NCBI GenBank assembly: GCA_027603945.1
Contig: JADIIU010000010.1
Span: 62,001-126,000, forward strand
Reading direction: 5' to 3'
Length of the DNA stretch: 64,000 bases
Source of the DNA: Terramyces sp. JEL0728
Taxonomy: Eukaryota > Chytridiomycota > Chytridiomycetes > Rhizophydiales > Terramycetaceae
The notes beneath the pieces are model-generated. The model did not search any database. It saw nothing but the letters and a program-made list of their open reading frames with translations, and was not told the DNA's origin. This document shows, one piece after another, positions 35,772 to 49,500 of the stretch. Every line of letters begins with the position of its first letter. Positions within the stretch are counted from its first letter, which is position 1. The position numbers and the translations under genes were made by a program.

Positions 35772-37314
35772 CTGATTGCGATAGTTTGCACTGCAGTTAC
35801 GATACTGTTTGGAGTATATGCAGTATACGCTTCATACCAGCTGGTTAATACTCTCTAAAACAGAAGGAAGCGCAAACCCCAGAGTTTTTTCTAACAGCCA
35901 AAAATTCACAAGACTGGCTAAGAACAGCTTGGGCATTTTACGCAACGTCGATCGGGGCAGGAATTATATTTTATGTACCTTCGTTTATTTGCGATAAGGA
36001 AAACGGCGGGGGATTAATTGGATTGGTTACATATCCGCTGTTCTCTGGAGCGCCAATCTGGTTGGTTGCGTATTTAGGGATAAAAATCAAGAGTAGATTT
36101 CCTCAAGTTTTATCAATTGGGTCATTTGCGAAATGGCGGTATGGAAACAGGTTTTCTGGCTGGGTTACCATTAATGTGTTGATAAATTTGGGGATCTCTT
36201 TGGCGGCAGAATACACTGCAATTGGGTCAATTTTCAAAACATACCTCGAGACACCGCCTTGGATACCTGTATTAGTGGTAGGCACAGTTACAATGATCTA
36301 TACGGCAACAGGAGGTTTATACGTATCGTTATTAACTGATCAATATCAAACTATATTTATTTTGGTGCTGCTTGGTATAATAACTGGATTTTTGTGTTTT
36401 AATTTCAGAATTGAAAGTCTGCCCGAGTTGCCAGATTATCTGGGGATAACAGATGTAGGTTCAGCGTCATTTGTAACTCTTGGAGTCGCGATGACATCCT
36501 CAACGTTATTATCGGATGCCTATTGGCAAAGGGCCTGGAGTGCAAAGGATGATAGATCATTAATAGCCGGTTCAGCTGTAGGAAGTATTATGATTATTGT
36601 CATTACATTTTTGTTTGGCCTGGGAGGATACGTTGCATCGTGGGCAAATCTTGTTACCGATCCAAACCTCGCATTTTTGGAATTATTAAAGATTGGAGAT
36701 AACCATGAAATACCAGTATATATGCTGGCTGTAATATGCTTGATTGCTACTACTATGAATGAATCAGCGGTCGACTCTCACCAAATTGCTATTGGAGATA
36801 CATTGATTTCGTTTTTTGAATCACTAGGATATGGCATCTCTCTCAATCAAATTCGAATATTGCTAGTATTCGTCAACCTTCCGTTTGCACTAATAGGTCT
36901 ATGTGGGTTCAGAATAATCTCACTGTTCCTCATCCCCAATATTCTAACGACGTGCATGGTATATTCAAGTTAAACCAGGTATTGCCTTTGTGCTTTGGGA
37001 TGTTGCCGTTCTTTGACTACATAATTACGGATAACTCTGCATTGTTTGGTTCGCTCTTTAGCCTTTTCTGCGTTGTGTTTTATGCAATTATACGACAAGC
37101 AGATGGCTATTTCAAATGGTCCGACATACCTGATGGCCTATACCATACTTTCTACAAAGTCTACGAATGGCCCACGTTCACTATAGCGCTTTTGGGGTCT
37201 GTAATTGGAATGTGCGTGTGGTGGTTGGGAGAATCAGCTTATTATTCAGCAATTGGTGCCGCGCGACCGCAACCTACTCATTTATACACTCCCATTGACG
37301 ACAGCTCTGAATAA
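35772..37314 (+). CDS. sodium:solute symporter, Dur3-like (copy 2; start codon unresolved)
   Basis: Coding exons 35772(approx.)-35843, 35864-36958, 36979-37314 (both introns 20 nt; the first begins GTTAAT). About 500 residues, clearly paralogous to copy 1 (EFFLTAKNSQDW, LSIGSFAKWRYGNRFSGW, YWQRAWSAKDD, TMNESAVDSHQIAIGDTL). The first helix (LIAIVCTAVTILFGVYAVYA) is open, but no ATG precedes it in frame except one at 35724 that is followed by an in-frame TGA six codons later. Initiation may be at a near-cognate codon, or the N-terminus is damaged or mis-sequenced. The start coordinate is a conservative estimate. A second intron (36959-36978) is absent from copy 1. Confidence 0.75.
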
Positions 37315-37428
37315 AGGTCACGGCGGCCTACTTTTTTTTCATGCAAATCACTGATTGGTCAATGCCGGCCAAATCGCAGATCAAAGGAGATTAGAAAAAG
37401 TCGTTTTATTGGATGAAACTTATTACAA

Positions 37429-38562
37429 TTATTTATTTTCACTTGCTTTGGCTTGTCTTTGTTTTTTTTCTTGTTAGTATGGCAGTACCTTTCTTCCCTT
37501 CCTTTGCCTGTGCTTTCCTCTTTTTACATGACTCTTTGCATTCCCCGATTCGTGACGTGCATTTCATTAAAGGCAAATTTCTCTTTGGCACTTCAATAAC
37601 TGGAATTAAAGAACAATTACAGACTTTCCCCGATTTTGAGTTCTCTTGGCAGCTGTCTTGGCAGTACCATTTCTGGCCTATTCCGTTGACTGAACCACTT
37701 AAACTTTCTGGAACTTGCCCTTCAAAACATTTCTCGTGGTATGCTATATATAAATCCTTGAACTACCTCTACAACATCCGTCGCACTGCACCAGTAAATT
37801 GTTGGTGTAGGAATGCTGTAAATAACATTTGGCACAGAAATCCTGTAATATTGGTCTGGTGCGTTCATTAATAGCTTCATTTGAAAAAGACGACAGATTC
37901 AGCCTTGGTTCTTTTTCGGTATACCCATATCCCTTGAAGTCGCATCCATGTTTACTTTTAATTAATGACTGGAATACTTGCAAAGAGTCCTTTTACCCCA
38001 TGGCCCTGATATTAATTGGTGGTTACCTGGACGAAATGCAGCAGTTTGTGCCATCTGGGTTACTCCGCACTAAATCATTAGAAAGCTTCTACATATCTAC
38101 ACCAGTCTAATTTCGAGTTTGTGAATCCTTCAAATATTGTAGGCTCGTTAGACAGTCTCGTAGGTATTGCAACATTCTCCACTGGACAACACTCGCTGCT
38201 TTGTTCGGATTCAGTGCAAGACTCGCCATCTACGTCATCGGTATGAGAACTAGGCGAATCTTCCAACAGCAGTGGGATAGAATCGTCTTGAAAGAGCTTG
38301 TCCGCTGGCATTAATGCAAGATCATGAGGTCTACTATTAATTTTTCTTTTTACGAATTGGTTTCCGTCAGTATCAAGGGACACAGCAGCAAAGAATCATC
38401 AAAAAGGATGGAAGAATCTGTTGCGGATAATACTGGCGAATTAAAAGTAGAACAAAGTGAAAATGTAGACATCAAACTTGGGTCCAAACCTTGCCAGTCA
38501 ACTTTGGCATCCGGGTTTGAAAAATAATAATCGATATCCATTTCATTCATTGACACTTCCAT
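37429..38562 (-). CDS. GATA-like zinc finger and PHD finger protein
   Basis: Exons (minus) 38354-38562, 38093-38333, 38027-38069, 37978-38005, 37767-37954, 37489-37743, 37429-37469 (introns 20, 23, 21, 23, 23, 19 nt), 334 residues. An acidic Ser-rich N-terminal half may be an activation region. A GATA-type finger follows at about residues 148-178 (WCRYCGVTQ, FRPGPWGKRTLCNKHGC); the ligand normally in LCNxC is His176, with another Cys at 178. Then a PHD finger (FCAKCYLQ, LVQCDGC, YHEKCFEG, WYCQDSC) and a Cys/Lys-rich basic tail. This suggests a chromatin reader or transcription regulator. The last intron carries a perfect TACTAAC. The finger appears only after removing three 21-23 nt introns. 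Confidence 0.8.
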
Positions 38563-38986
38563 TTTTTGCAGACTTCGCGTTGATTTAAATTGTTCAGTTT
38601 TAAAAATTTAAAAATTTCAGTCGAATCGGGCTTTTGTGGTGATGCGGCCAAGTTGCCATTTGCCTTTGATAATTAGTAATTTATTCAAATTAAAGGCATT
38701 TGGTTGGGGAAAAGGGGGAAATGCTGCTAATATTTTGCACTTTATTTAGAGTATAATATTGCCGGGTCAATCCCAAGAATTGATAATTAATTTCAGTCAA
38801 AAAATCAGGTGCGATTTAAATTTTTTTTAAATCCCAATATCACAAGGCAGGCAAACGGTTTCAGCTTTGGAATCGGCCAAATATTCATGATTCATCACGA
38901 ATATTGAACGCTTGTTTCATCGGGTTTCTACCATTGACCTTTGTAAATCAAAAATCAACGTGGTCAATGCACCCAAGTTTGTAAAA
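38563..38986. promoter_or_regulatory. AT-rich divergent spacer
   Basis: About 420 bp between the divergent GATA/PHD gene and the D-Ala ligase-like gene, containing A/T runs. An in-frame extension of the ligase gene (from about 38912, reading VSTIDLCKSK) lacks an ATG. Nothing else is recognised. Confidence 0.4.
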
Positions 38987-40125
38987 ATGTTAGCTCAGTG
39001 GCCAGAGTTAATCGTATTATTATCTCCACAAGCAGTAGCGACCGATGAGATCCCGATAAATCTCCTGTTGGCGAATGAAGTATCCAATATTTTAACGTAG
39101 TTCAACAAATCCGACGAGATTAATCAACTGGCAAACGTGTTTCAGACTTGTAGCACCACAACAATTGTTGATGTCAGAGAAATTGATGTGGAAAATTACA
39201 AGAGAGTCCTGGATGGATTGGCGAATAGGATAGACAGAGACAAGATGGTGATAGTCAATCTGTGTGACGGAAACGATACAGATGGATATCCTGGCATCTC
39301 TATTATCAAATACATGGACCATTTGAACCTCGCGTACACCGGATCAAACGAGTATTTCTATCAAGTTACCACCAGCAAGCCGGTGCTGAAGAAGCTATTA
39401 CAAAGGGAAAACGTTCCCACTTCCGCATTCGTTGAAATCAGAAAAGGACATGAACACAAAGACCTAGAAGCGAGCACCCATTTTATAAACTGGCCGTTGA
39501 TGGTCAAGCCGTCGATTTCGTACGCATCCATATCCATATCTGACCACTCTATCGTAGAGAATATGGAGGACGCCGTGAAGCAAGTAAAAAGCGTGATGCA
39601 GGAAACTGATGGTGGGGTGTTTGTAGAATCATTTTTGGCAGGCAGGGAATTTACGGCTGTAGTTACCGGAGATGCTAAACATGTCAAAGTCTATCCTGTT
39701 GCCGAACGTGTGTTCAACCCCAAACTAAAAGAAAAGCAAAGAATACTTGCTTTCGATAGATATTGGGAGGGGTATGATCTCGAAGGCAACACTCCTGGCC
39801 CAGAGGCTCCTGAGATGTATTGGTATAAACTTGCCCCTGGGGACTGGCAAGAATATTTACAAGATATGGCAAAGCGAGCTTATCTGGCATGTGGAGGCTC
39901 AGGATACGGGAGAGGTGACTTTTACTGATCCTAGTTGATATGCGCAGTAGAAATAGAAATGACAAAGATGCGTACGTGTTGGAAGTGAACGCCAACTGCG
40001 GTTTATCCTTTGGGAAAGGAACTTCATCCTTGGGCGAGATACTAGTTTTATGTAATGAAAGCGAACAAGAATTCTGTAGAGCGTTAATTCAATTTGCTGC
40101 CAATCGTACTATTAATAATCAGTAA
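38987..40125 (+). CDS. D-alanine--D-alanine ligase family ATP-grasp enzyme
   Basis: Exons 38987-39079, 39101-39914, 39935-40125 (introns 21 and 20 nt), 365 residues. ATP-grasp landmarks of the Ddl family are visible: NLCDGNDTDG, LNLAYTGSNEYFYQVTTSKPVLKKLL, PLMVKPSISYAS, GGVFVESFLAGREFTAVV, and after the second splice GYGRVDMRSR ... AYVLEVNANCGLS (the RxD and ExN metal/ATP ligands). Ddl makes D-Ala-D-Ala for peptidoglycan in bacteria; a fungus-like host has no peptidoglycan, so a different amino-acid or peptide ligation is likely. Two typical short introns and host-like surroundings show it is resident nuclear DNA. The ATG at 38987 is the first in frame; the true start could be in an upstream exon. 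Confidence 0.8.
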
Positions 40126-40144
40126 ATTTTTTTGATCTTTTGAA

Positions 40145-41224
40145 ATGTTTAAAAAGGACAACGAAATTACGAAATTGCTGAACAAGGATTCCTTAATTCA
40201 AGTGGAAAACTTTATTACCAAACTGAAGCGAAGACAGCTCGTTGGTTCATACCAAGTCACAATGGAAACAGCAAAGCTTTTGCGCAATGTAATACTCGGA
40301 AGCAAGTGGAGCGAAATTAACGGCTTGTTAAACATTGTCACTGTTGTTGGAGAAGAACTAGCAGTCGCACAACCGATAGAGTTTGCCGCTTTGAATACCT
40401 GTAAAAGAATTTTAAGGATTATTTCTGACGAAGACGATGAATTACGGAATAGAATGGAATCGAGGGACGAAGATGACGAAGCATTGAATTTCAGGGACGA
40501 AATGAAAGCACTTGTATCCCAAGGATTATCAGAATTGCTGGATGAAGTCGAAATTGCAACTCAAAATATTTCATCGCAAGCACTGGAACACATCCATTCA
40601 AAGTATTTGGCTTTAACTTAGTGAGATTATTATGACGTGTGGAACCTCACCGGTAGTCGTAGATTTTCTAAGGGAAGCAGCTCGTTTCCGAAAATTCCAA
40701 GTGATCATTGCAGAAACCGCTCCAACATTTGAAGGACACTCTCTAGCATCAAAACTGGCAGGTAATGGTATTGACACCACTGTAATTACCGATTCCGCTA
40801 TTTTTGCAGTTATGGCCAGAGTCAACAAAGTTATCTTGGGGGCACACGCAGGTATTTTCCTTCTGAATATAGTTACTGCGAATGGAGGCTTTATGTTTAC
40901 AAGTGGGAGCCAAGTGATATCCGCAGCAGCCAAGCATCATTCTACACCAGTTGTTGTTTTGGCTTGTCTGCATACTTTGACACCAAACTATATGCTGCAT
41001 GAAATTGACTCTAAAAACCTGTTTTTATCTCCAAATAATGTAATCGGCTTTGAGAATGGTAGTGCAAAATTAATTTAGGTGACATTACCCACAGTGTAGA
41101 TCTTCCAAATCAATATTTCGATTATGTTGAGCCTGACTTGGTTTCCCTGATTATCACAAATATTGGGCCGCACCCACCGTCGGAAATACAGCGATTAGTG
41201 TCTGAATCTTATCAACTAGAATAA
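40145..41224 (+). CDS. GCD7: translation initiation factor eIF2B subunit beta
   Basis: Exons 40145-40602, 40622-40851, 40873-41058, 41079-41224 (introns 19, 21, 20 nt), 339 residues. Helical N-terminal domain, then the Rossmann-like regulatory domain: HIHSNEIIMTCG, FLREAARFRKFQVIIAETAPTFEGHSLA, TTVITDSAIFAVMARVNKVILGAHAV, SAAAKHHSTPVVVLA, and PNQYFDYVEPDLVSLIITNIG at the end. The first and second splices create conserved motifs. The second intron is 21 nt and stop-free. Starts only 19 bp after the upstream gene's stop on the same strand. Confidence 0.95.
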
Positions 41225-41279
41225 TATATTGCTGTGATCACTGCTGATTGCAAGCGGTGAATTTGACAAACTATAAACT

Positions 41280-42284
41280 TTATTCAATCTCGATTGCGAC
41301 CGGTGTGCTATTAGCCTCTTTCACCATGCTGCTATCATTCTCCTTTCCAGCTTCCTGGCTATTCTTTGATTCTGACATCTTTCTTTGCTTCCTTTCCTTT
41401 ACTTGTTGAATTAGCATATCAAACTCTTCTTTATACTTTTCCGCATGGGATTGAATCTGCATGTGTTCTATAGGAGTAAGTTCGTGTTTGGCGTTTGAAG
41501 TGAATACTGGAGCAGCTGGAGTTTGCTCCTCGGATTTCAAAAACTCTTTTCTAATATCATGAACTGGTCTGGGGTATTTAAGATCACAATTTGCGTTGAA
41601 TGCCAATATCCAATTACTATGGCGTTTAATTAACGCCTGCCTATTTCCATGCGTAGAAAGTCCGTCATCCTTTTAATTAAACCTAAAGTACCCTTAGAAG
41701 CTTGCGAATCTTGTCATCTTTGTGAAATCCGTAGGGCACCGATGGTTTATGTTTAAATTCGTTACTAAGTGACTTGCTAGTAATGGTATGGCCAGACCCG
41801 TCACTTTCTGCACCTCTAACTGTTGATTCCTTGCTGCAGCTTAAATCCATATGATGGTTCAGTTTGCTGTAATACACTAGGTTATAACAAATGGGACAGG
41901 TTATGATCTCGTCCACTGCGAGCTTTTTCAATCGTTTATTCGGCCCTTCATCTGAATATCGCCCTCGTTTCTTCTCAAACTCCTGCACACCCTGCAATCC
42001 AGTTTCTTCAGTCTGCACTCCAACTTCGATCGATTTCGCAACTTCACTTGATATGTGTTTGTACTGCTCCACGATATCCTCCAGTACTCTATTAATTCAT
42101 TATTACATTGGTTTTTCCTTATATCTGATATTCCAGTAAATCTCTGTTTGCAAGATGGGCACTGTTCTTTACCAGTGGAGCAATACTGCCTGATGCACAT
42201 TGAGCAGAATGAGTGGAGACAAGGCAGTGCCATTGGCGCTTTATAAAAGTCTTTACAAATATGACAGTGCAGCAATTCAGACAT
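41280..42284 (-). CDS. RAD18: postreplication-repair E3 ubiquitin ligase Rad18
   Basis: Exons (minus) 42107-42284, 41692-42086, 41280-41669 (introns 20 and 22 nt), 320 residues. N-terminal C3HC4 RING (CHICKDFYKAPMALPCLHSFC, CPSCKQ), UBZ-type zinc finger (ITCPICYNLV, HHMDLSC), and SAP domain formed across the second splice (DDGLSTHGNRQALIKRHSNW). This is the diagnostic Rad18 order; with Rad6 it monoubiquitylates PCNA. The first intron ends ...TAGAG: the TAG is passed over and GAG two bases later is used, giving NQLLEDIVEQY. The C-terminal tail is Lys/Glu-rich. Confidence 0.93.
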
Positions 42285-42320
42285 TGCAAGATTTCGAAAA
42301 AAAATTCAAGTTTATTGAAA

Positions 42321-43354
<1,034 letters not shown>

Positions 43355-43503
43355 TTGAAAATTTGCAAGATTTCGTTCAGGACATTTCTGGGTTTCGGTG
43401 GCTTGACTTCCCGTTCAGGTAAATTACTACTACCGATAAGAAACTGTCGTATGATGCGGTGAAAAAACTAATAATCATGTGTTTAAAAATTTATTCTAAA
43501 TCC

Positions 43504-46500
43504 TTACATTAAGGAAAACATGCGATTAGATGGAGAAATATGCAATTCGGCAGTAAGCCAATTCCATGCATCACGAAGTGCTCCAGCAGGAACAGCCAGT
43601 TCTGGAACTGGTTCAACTCTGCCTTGACTGGCAAGATCCAATTCTTTGATGAAAACATCGCTTTCATGATCAAAGGTCACCAAGATCAGTTCATCGCTTT
43701 CTGGCGTGCTTTCGGGTAGGAACGGTATGCTCCTAAGTAAAGCTCGCAGGTTTCCGATATTGTTCAAATCGCGGTGTTTGGATAAAGCAGTAATCCATAA
43801 GGATTGTGCCATGTTCAAACCAACTTTTCGGTGGGTCGGTGAAACAGACAGTATTTGGCCAATATACAGTGCCATGTTGTTTGTAAACTGTTCCAAAAAG
43901 TGAGTAATGATACTTGGCAGACTTTCTCCGTATATCCTAGTCAATATTTGCATATTCGTTGGGTCGCTTGATTTGCCAGACTTTTCAAGAGATTCTAACG
44001 CTTGCACAAACTCCGGCATTGCCCCAGGAACATGCATCGACAATACTAAATTCATTTTGCCTGCCAGTTTCACTATTACTTCATTTGCAGGCACGTTAGT
44101 TTCGAGTGCGGTGAGCAACCAAGTGACAAAGTAGAAAAGAGTGTATAATATACCAGTTTGTCCAGCATCTACGGTTTCAGGTGGGAAAAAGACCCAACTA
44201 TTAAGCAGAATCAACAAACCTTTCTCGGAAAGTGCACTTGGCTCGCCAAATATGATTGGAAGTAATAGCCTCTGCAGGTTGCAAGACTGGTTTTCTTTTG
44301 CGCTGAATGGTCTGACAAATGAAGCATCTAATTTGGATTGATCAATTTTTCCAAAAAAGAGAAGCAAGTTGTCAGCGGCCATTGTAATAATGCTTGAAAA
44401 TTCAGAGACAGGAGATTTCAGCAAACTAGGGTTAACTAATAACGTACCCAAAGTTGGCCCAGAATAACTTTGCCTGATTCTCAAGTGTACCTGATTCTGA
44501 ATAGACAGAAATCAAAGATTTTTGATAGTTAAGAATTTCCTTTAGGATGGCTTCGGATTCTGACCTTAATGTTAATTTTCCCTTGGGTAGCTTTGCCCAA
44601 CCAGCCCCGCCTTGCTTGCTGTTCTTCACCTCCAATTCAATTTGCGACAGCACAGAAACCTGGTCAACCATTCTGGAGAGTAGCGGATTGTGATTTTTGA
44701 CTGGAACCTCTTTTTTGGTCAATAAAATGACGTTTAGCCCTTGAATTGCATGTACAGTTTCATTTATACTCTGGTTGTTAACCCCAATTACCAAATAACC
44801 ATCGGATGCCCAGTTAAGCAGCTCTTCCGTCAATTCCAAAGGCACATTTGCATTAATAGCAGTAAATATGGCCAACAATTCCGTGAAAAATACATCAGCA
44901 GGGATTTCAAGCTTGGCGATACCTGTTTTTGGAATGTCCCTGCCATTAGATATTAAATTTACTTTTCAAGTACCCAAATTATAGCGCCGCCAACCATTTC
45001 CAGCCATCCGATAATCTTTCTGACATGAACCAAGATATTTGCAAACGAAGGATCTTCAGCAGAATTACTAGAATGCAAGAAGGCAATGTAGCCATGGATC
45101 AACCCTTCCAAGAGCTGCGTAACTGACGAGCCCTTTAAAGGACCGTCACTGTAAATCACTATAAAGTTTATAATAACAGCGAGATGAGGAATAAACGACT
45201 CGAATTGCTGGGGCAATATATGGGAAGATAGGAATGCAGCACTGTGGCAATTCAATTTGTAGTCGTTGCTGCTTTCTGGAGGAGGGATTTTCAAAGCGGC
45301 ATGGAGCGAAGCAATGTATTCCTTGACAGCCAAGTGAGAAGTATGTTGGTAAGAGTGGGTGGACTTGTGGCTATTGTTCTTCCAGGGGAAAGCTGCAGAG
45401 CTTAGGTGGAAAGCAAGAACGGTTGAAACCAGCTCGGGCTGTATACTGGCAAGATTGCTTGCCAACAACAAGGCGGCTGATTCCAAGTTCTTGAACTTGG
45501 CGGAGACTTCAACAACAACATCCATTAACACAGCTGCGTTTACATCACCAAACTCTGGACTACGAGCAACCTCGCCCCAGCACTGGACAATATCATCCTT
45601 CTGGCCGTTTTCATCAAATGCCGAATCCATCAAAAACCTAAAGAATTCAGCGTTCACCATATCTTCATTGATGGCTCCTAGATTTACGTATTGACACCAC
45701 GGAATCATCAGCTCCATAATCCACTTCTTTGAATCTACAAGCATACACTTTTTGTCCGAGGTTGCAATGCTTCTTGCACACCGAACAGCCTCCCACAAGT
45801 AGGATCCAGAATCTGCAGCGAACAGTTCTGAACAGGTAGTTGATAATTCGAGGATTTTTTGCTTCAAGAATATCCCCACACTAGAATAGAAGGTCCCATT
45901 AAATGTCTTCAAATGCTCTTGGACATCAAAGTGCTGCTCATCAGGGTTAAACATCTGCAATAATTCACGGATGAATATCATAGATTGCTGGCGGACTTTT
46001 GTGGAGGTGCTCATCAAATTGTACAAACCTGGATTAAAACAAGATACCATAAAAAAGTAACGAACCCACATGCTGTCTTAGTCTAATTGCTGATTCCCTA
46101 CTGATATCAGGATAAAGGAAAGCAGGAGAATCAAGCTCTTCCGGAGTGAGTGCAGGTAAAATATGAGATGATGCAAAATAAGGCTCCGCAAATGACATCC
46201 GTCTGCTAGTGCCAAACAGATAGAGATGAGGTCCATCGTCAAGCCGAGGAAGAATCTGTTCAAAAACAGCGGATGTAAATACATGGGGGTTGCTAACTCC
46301 AACGCCGCTGTAGCTGCTTGCAAGTACTGTCCCTAATCCATCTTCAAAAGAGTACAAAAATTCAGGTGTGAAAACGCGATATCCTTCAGATTCCATCACA
46401 GCCATCCAAGCCAACAAACCATTCGGTAACGGCGGCTCCAAAAACACTTCGCCTAATTTCATTACTTGTTCCATTGCCAGACTGATGTTCATGAGCAATT

Positions 46501-49500
46501 TGGATCTCAAGGAGATAATCTTTCTAACATCAATCCCGGAAACATTTTGCAACAGCTTTGATTGACCATTGACTGTACTGCTGGTGTCTCTTATAACTTC
46601 GTACCAATCCTTCATATGGCTAACAAATCCGCGTCTTTGTGATAGTGGCAGGTTAATTCTTTCAAATTCCTGCAGTAATACTTGGCTTCCTTCAAATCGT
46701 GCCTGTCTATGGATTTTCCTTCTGATTGAATTCAGACACTCACACAATCTTCTGGTAATTATACAAAAGTTAATGGAGGTTTTGATTCTTGAAACTGGCC
46801 CGTTTATAAGGAAGCCTAAATCGCCGAGCGCCAAAGAGGTGAAAGCAAGGAAATCAGCAAACATGTGAGTCAAAGAGGAGGCAACCGTACTGAGATCTTC
46901 CAAGAGCAGTTCAAAGTGAGGATGCTGGACAATTGCGCTGAGCATACTAAACAAGTTATCGAGAAATTTTGAATTGAGGACCACAGAGGAATTGTGTCTA
47001 ACTTCGTTGAAACTGAAATTAAAAAGGAATTACTTTTGCATCAATTCCGAGACAAAGAAAAAGATTACATCCCTGTGCAAAAAGTATAAACTTCCACTGA
47101 TAAGCTTAAATTCCCAAGATTTGTCCAGAGTTAGCCACTTATGTTAGCAAAATTGTACATATGGAATAAAGTTTCTGACAGAATTAATCAGCAGGAATTG
47201 TGCTTCGCCTAGTTCGTGCGATTTATGGACATATTCTATTTCAGAATTTATCTAGAATTAAAGCAATAATACTGGAACACCTGCCATTGCCATCAAAAGA
47301 ATCGAGTACGAGGCATAGAGTGCTCTAGTTTCCGCAGGGGCCTGTGGATTGGTTGCCTCTAAAAATGGAGCAGCAAACAGCTTTAAAAACTTTGCACAAT
47401 GTCTGGTTGCTTTAGGACGGCCATAGAATGAAAAGCGCTTGGCGAGTTCTCCGAGATAGAACTTGAATAAACCAGTGTATTGGCTAGAAGATACTTCCAA
47501 AAAGGTAAGCGGTGCGATGCTGGATGCGAGAGCCGCAGACAGTTTGTGCCCTCTATTGCCCGATTCCAAAAATGCAAACATTGCCTGTTTCACTATGACT
47601 GATTCTGAGTTTAACAAAATGGCAGCAAGTGGCATTTCCCTGGCCTTGGTTCCATGAGTGGAATAGAGATTTTGAATTTTGTAAAAGTTGAACAGAATTT
47701 GCAAGCAGGTGCTTCTGATTCGCTGGCTTGGGTGTGACATTAATACCAACATCATAGCATCGATTTTACACGACACACGATACAGTCCTTCAACATGAAC
47801 TGCTGGTAAGACCCCTTCACCATGCGACGAAAGTTCATCAGCCCAGTTCTTAATCAATTGAGAAAGGACAACAATGACGGAGCAAATGCTGATATCGTCC
47901 CTCAATGGAGTGTTTTTCAAGTAGTTGACAAACCCGTTGATGATTCCTATTCGAAGATCAGGGTGATTCTTGAAAACATTCAATAACGCGTAGGCGACAT
48001 CGACGGCAATATCATCCTTAAAGTGGTTGATATATGTTCCAATGAAAAAGTCGCCGCCAATAAATTCTGGAGTAGGCACCAATTGAACAATAAAGATAAT
48101 TTCTTGGAGGAGCAAGAACGCGTGCTTTTGGTCGACTTTAACTTTTAGCGCGGTTTTCTTTTTCAAACGAGCCTTGTCAATTAAAGGTGAATCCAGCACA
48201 TATTTTCCAACTTCCTTGCCTTCAGCACCAACCGCAGCAAACCACTTGGCAATCGTTTCTGGAATTAGTATATCGACTGAATCAAGAGCTGCAACAGCGG
48301 ACGGTTCAGGGGTAGAATTAAAGATATTGCCATTGCTGGAAATCACATCAGAAAACAGCAACGATGCGCGGCTTCCAGCTGGCGAATTGTGAACTCCCAA
48401 CGCGTTGATAGATCCTCCGGATTTATAATTTCTGAGCAATGATCCCGTAGATGCTGATAATGGAGTCACTTCTTCATTGTCCTCCAAGTTAGCAGTGCTA
48501 AGCGTATTTGAAAGCATAGCCATCAATGTGTCATTTTGAACTTGCTCGCCAGAGCCAGATTTTTTCCTTTCTCCATCCAATCCCAATTCAAGAACTTGCC
48601 CGTTACTTCCTAAAACATGGACGCCAATCTGACTATCCATATAGGTGTAAATTGACGAAATGCTGGGTGTCAAGTCATAAGGGAAATCGTTAATGACAAA
48701 ACTAAATTCAGAGTCATTTCGAGACACTGCAAAAGTCTGGAATCCAGATTCAGGATCAAGTATAACACGCAGAGCTCTTAAGCCAATATAAAAATAGATG
48801 GGCAAGTTATCCACTCTGGTAGTGTCCAAAAGCTGGCTAACTAACTTTGCACCAAGGTTAATACTATGTGCTGCAATTTGGACGGTAATCGCTGCAGCCA
48901 TATCCAAGAAATCATCTTCAATTGGAGTCTTTCTTCTGAAAAACAACATGTCTGCAATATTGTTCAATCTATTTGAAACGTTTCCGAAACTTTGCTCGTT
49001 CGGTTCTCTTGTCAAAAACCCAAAGTGCCTTCCTGGAACATAATTTCCATGAACAGTGTCTTCAAAGTTCTGTATGGTGTCCTGGTAGTACCTTCCCCTA
49101 AGTAACTGCAAAATACATCTGTATGCATATGGTCTGATTTTTGATTTGCTGCACAAGTCTGTATTGATGAAGGAATCTATATTTGCAGCGAAAAAGTCAA
49201 TTCTAGAGTTGACCAAGATAATTGTCATTAAATGCAACGCAGACTCTTGCAATTCTTCCGTCGCAGCCCATTTCCTTGCCTTTTTGTAGATGTTGGAGAT
49301 TTCACCCCAAATCATAGTTTCATGAGGCTGTTTCTCGCCATAAGCTTGCTGCGGCTGGACAAGTCTTTCAAAGGTCTGGATAATTGCAACTTTAACGGCA
49401 TTTTTCTTTGCTTTATCCATCAACAAATTTAATTCCTTAATAAAGTCGGCTATTTCCACCACATGGTTTTCATTTGTTGGCTGTCTTTAGTATAAAATTA

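Noticed and set aside
41620..41668. A separate small gene with a GC-AG intron downstream of Rad18
   Set aside because: An ATG at 41668 with a 20-nt GC...AG intron gave an open frame, but splicing Rad18 at 41670-41691 instead yields a proper SAP domain and uses a normal GT-AG intron, so the region is the Rad18 C-terminus.
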